The notes under the pieces were generated by a model, which worked only from the letters and a program-made list of their open reading frames with translations, had not been told where the DNA came from and did no database searches. 14,745 nt of DNA from assembly GCA_022448645.1 (NCBI GenBank), contig JAKVBZ010000111.1, forward strand, positions 1 to 14,745, given 5' to 3'. A program made the position numbers and the translations under genes. Shown one piece after another: positions 14,681-14,745 of the stretch (position 1 is its first letter; every line of letters begins with the position of its first letter). Source of the stretch: Pirellulaceae bacterium. Its GTDB lineage: Bacteria > Planctomycetota > Planctomycetia > Pirellulales > Pirellulaceae.

Positions 14681-14745
14681 ATGTCGATGACGGACGAAGA
14701 GCGATATCTGTTTGATTTGCGGGAGTATGTCGTCTTGCGCGGGGT
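14681..14745 (+). CDS. Start of a probable phytanoyl-CoA dioxygenase-family protein (partial)
   Basis: Only 21 codons are visible before the window ends. The N-terminus (TDEERYLFDLREYVVLRG) resembles the opening of planctomycete phytanoyl-CoA dioxygenase-like (PhyH) proteins, which are Fe(II)/2-oxoglutarate oxygenases that often begin with a TxEE...F...GY/YxVLxxVL helix-strand pattern. No catalytic residue is in view, so the call rests on this resemblance alone. The start could be the ATG at 14681 or the one two codons later at 14687. The upstream ribosome site is weak. It is divergent from the BNR-GH127 pair. Confidence 0.45.
   Translation, partial: MSMTDEERYLFDLREYVVLRG

Noticed and set aside
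1..14745. CRISPR array, tRNA or rRNA genes, insertion sequence, phage or defence system
   Set aside because: I saw no regularly spaced repeats, no tRNA-like cloverleaf, no transposase or integrase motifs and no defence-family domains.

Overview
The window looks like chromosomal DNA of a planctomycete, probably a marine Pirellulaceae-like bacterium. The reasons are moderate GC, many genes without a clear Shine-Dalgarno site, a Tat-exported Gfo/Idh/MocA oxidoreductase, a DUF6807 ('PmoA'-named) secreted protein, an LRR lipoprotein, a GH127 enzyme, a BNR/sialidase-fold protein and what looks like the start of a phytanoyl-CoA dioxygenase-family gene. That mix is typical of planctomycete genomes. 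The assignment rests on protein families and style, not on a marker gene.

Layout. Positions 1-2572 (minus) hold a ComEC/Rec2 DNA-uptake channel protein that runs off the left edge. Its start overlaps by 14 nt the end of a leucine-rich-repeat lipoprotein (2559-3689, minus). Upstream of these, on the same strand, lie a Tat-exported Gfo/Idh/MocA oxidoreductase (3851-5164), a fumarylacetoacetate-hydrolase (FAH) family enzyme (5359-6327) and a secreted DUF6807 protein (6549-7517). A divergent promoter region (7518-7744) leads to three plus-strand genes: a short NagA-like amidohydrolase (7745-8671), a COG3618-type lactonase/amidohydrolase (8871-9731) and, 4 nt later, a CpdA/Icc-like metallophosphoesterase (9736-10512). 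A roughly 400-nt convergent gap separates these from a minus-strand pair: a Tat-exported BNR/sialidase-like protein (13043-14380) followed 36 nt later by a secreted GH127 beta-L-arabinofuranosidase-like enzyme (10910-13006). At the right edge a plus-strand gene begins at 14681.

How they may work together. Several products fit breakdown of complex glycans. Exported glycosidase-like proteins (GH127 and the BNR protein) would act first. A Tat-exported oxidoreductase and DUF6807 protein would act in the periplasm, and the cytoplasmic lactonase, FAH-family hydrolase and NagA-like deacetylase would follow. A non-phosphorylative route for L-arabinose, L-fucose or L-rhamnose is a reasonable hypothesis, but no dehydratase, transporter or regulator is visible here. 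ComEC and the LRR lipoprotein are probably a separate unit.

I found no tRNA, rRNA, CRISPR array, transposase, phage gene or recognisable defence system. The most unusual points are the LRR lipoprotein-ComEC overlap, the degenerate glycine-rich loop of the Gfo/Idh/MocA protein, the NagA-like protein lacking its N-terminal region, and a small plus-strand ORF (10785-10964) that overlaps an apparent C-terminal extension of the GH127 gene.
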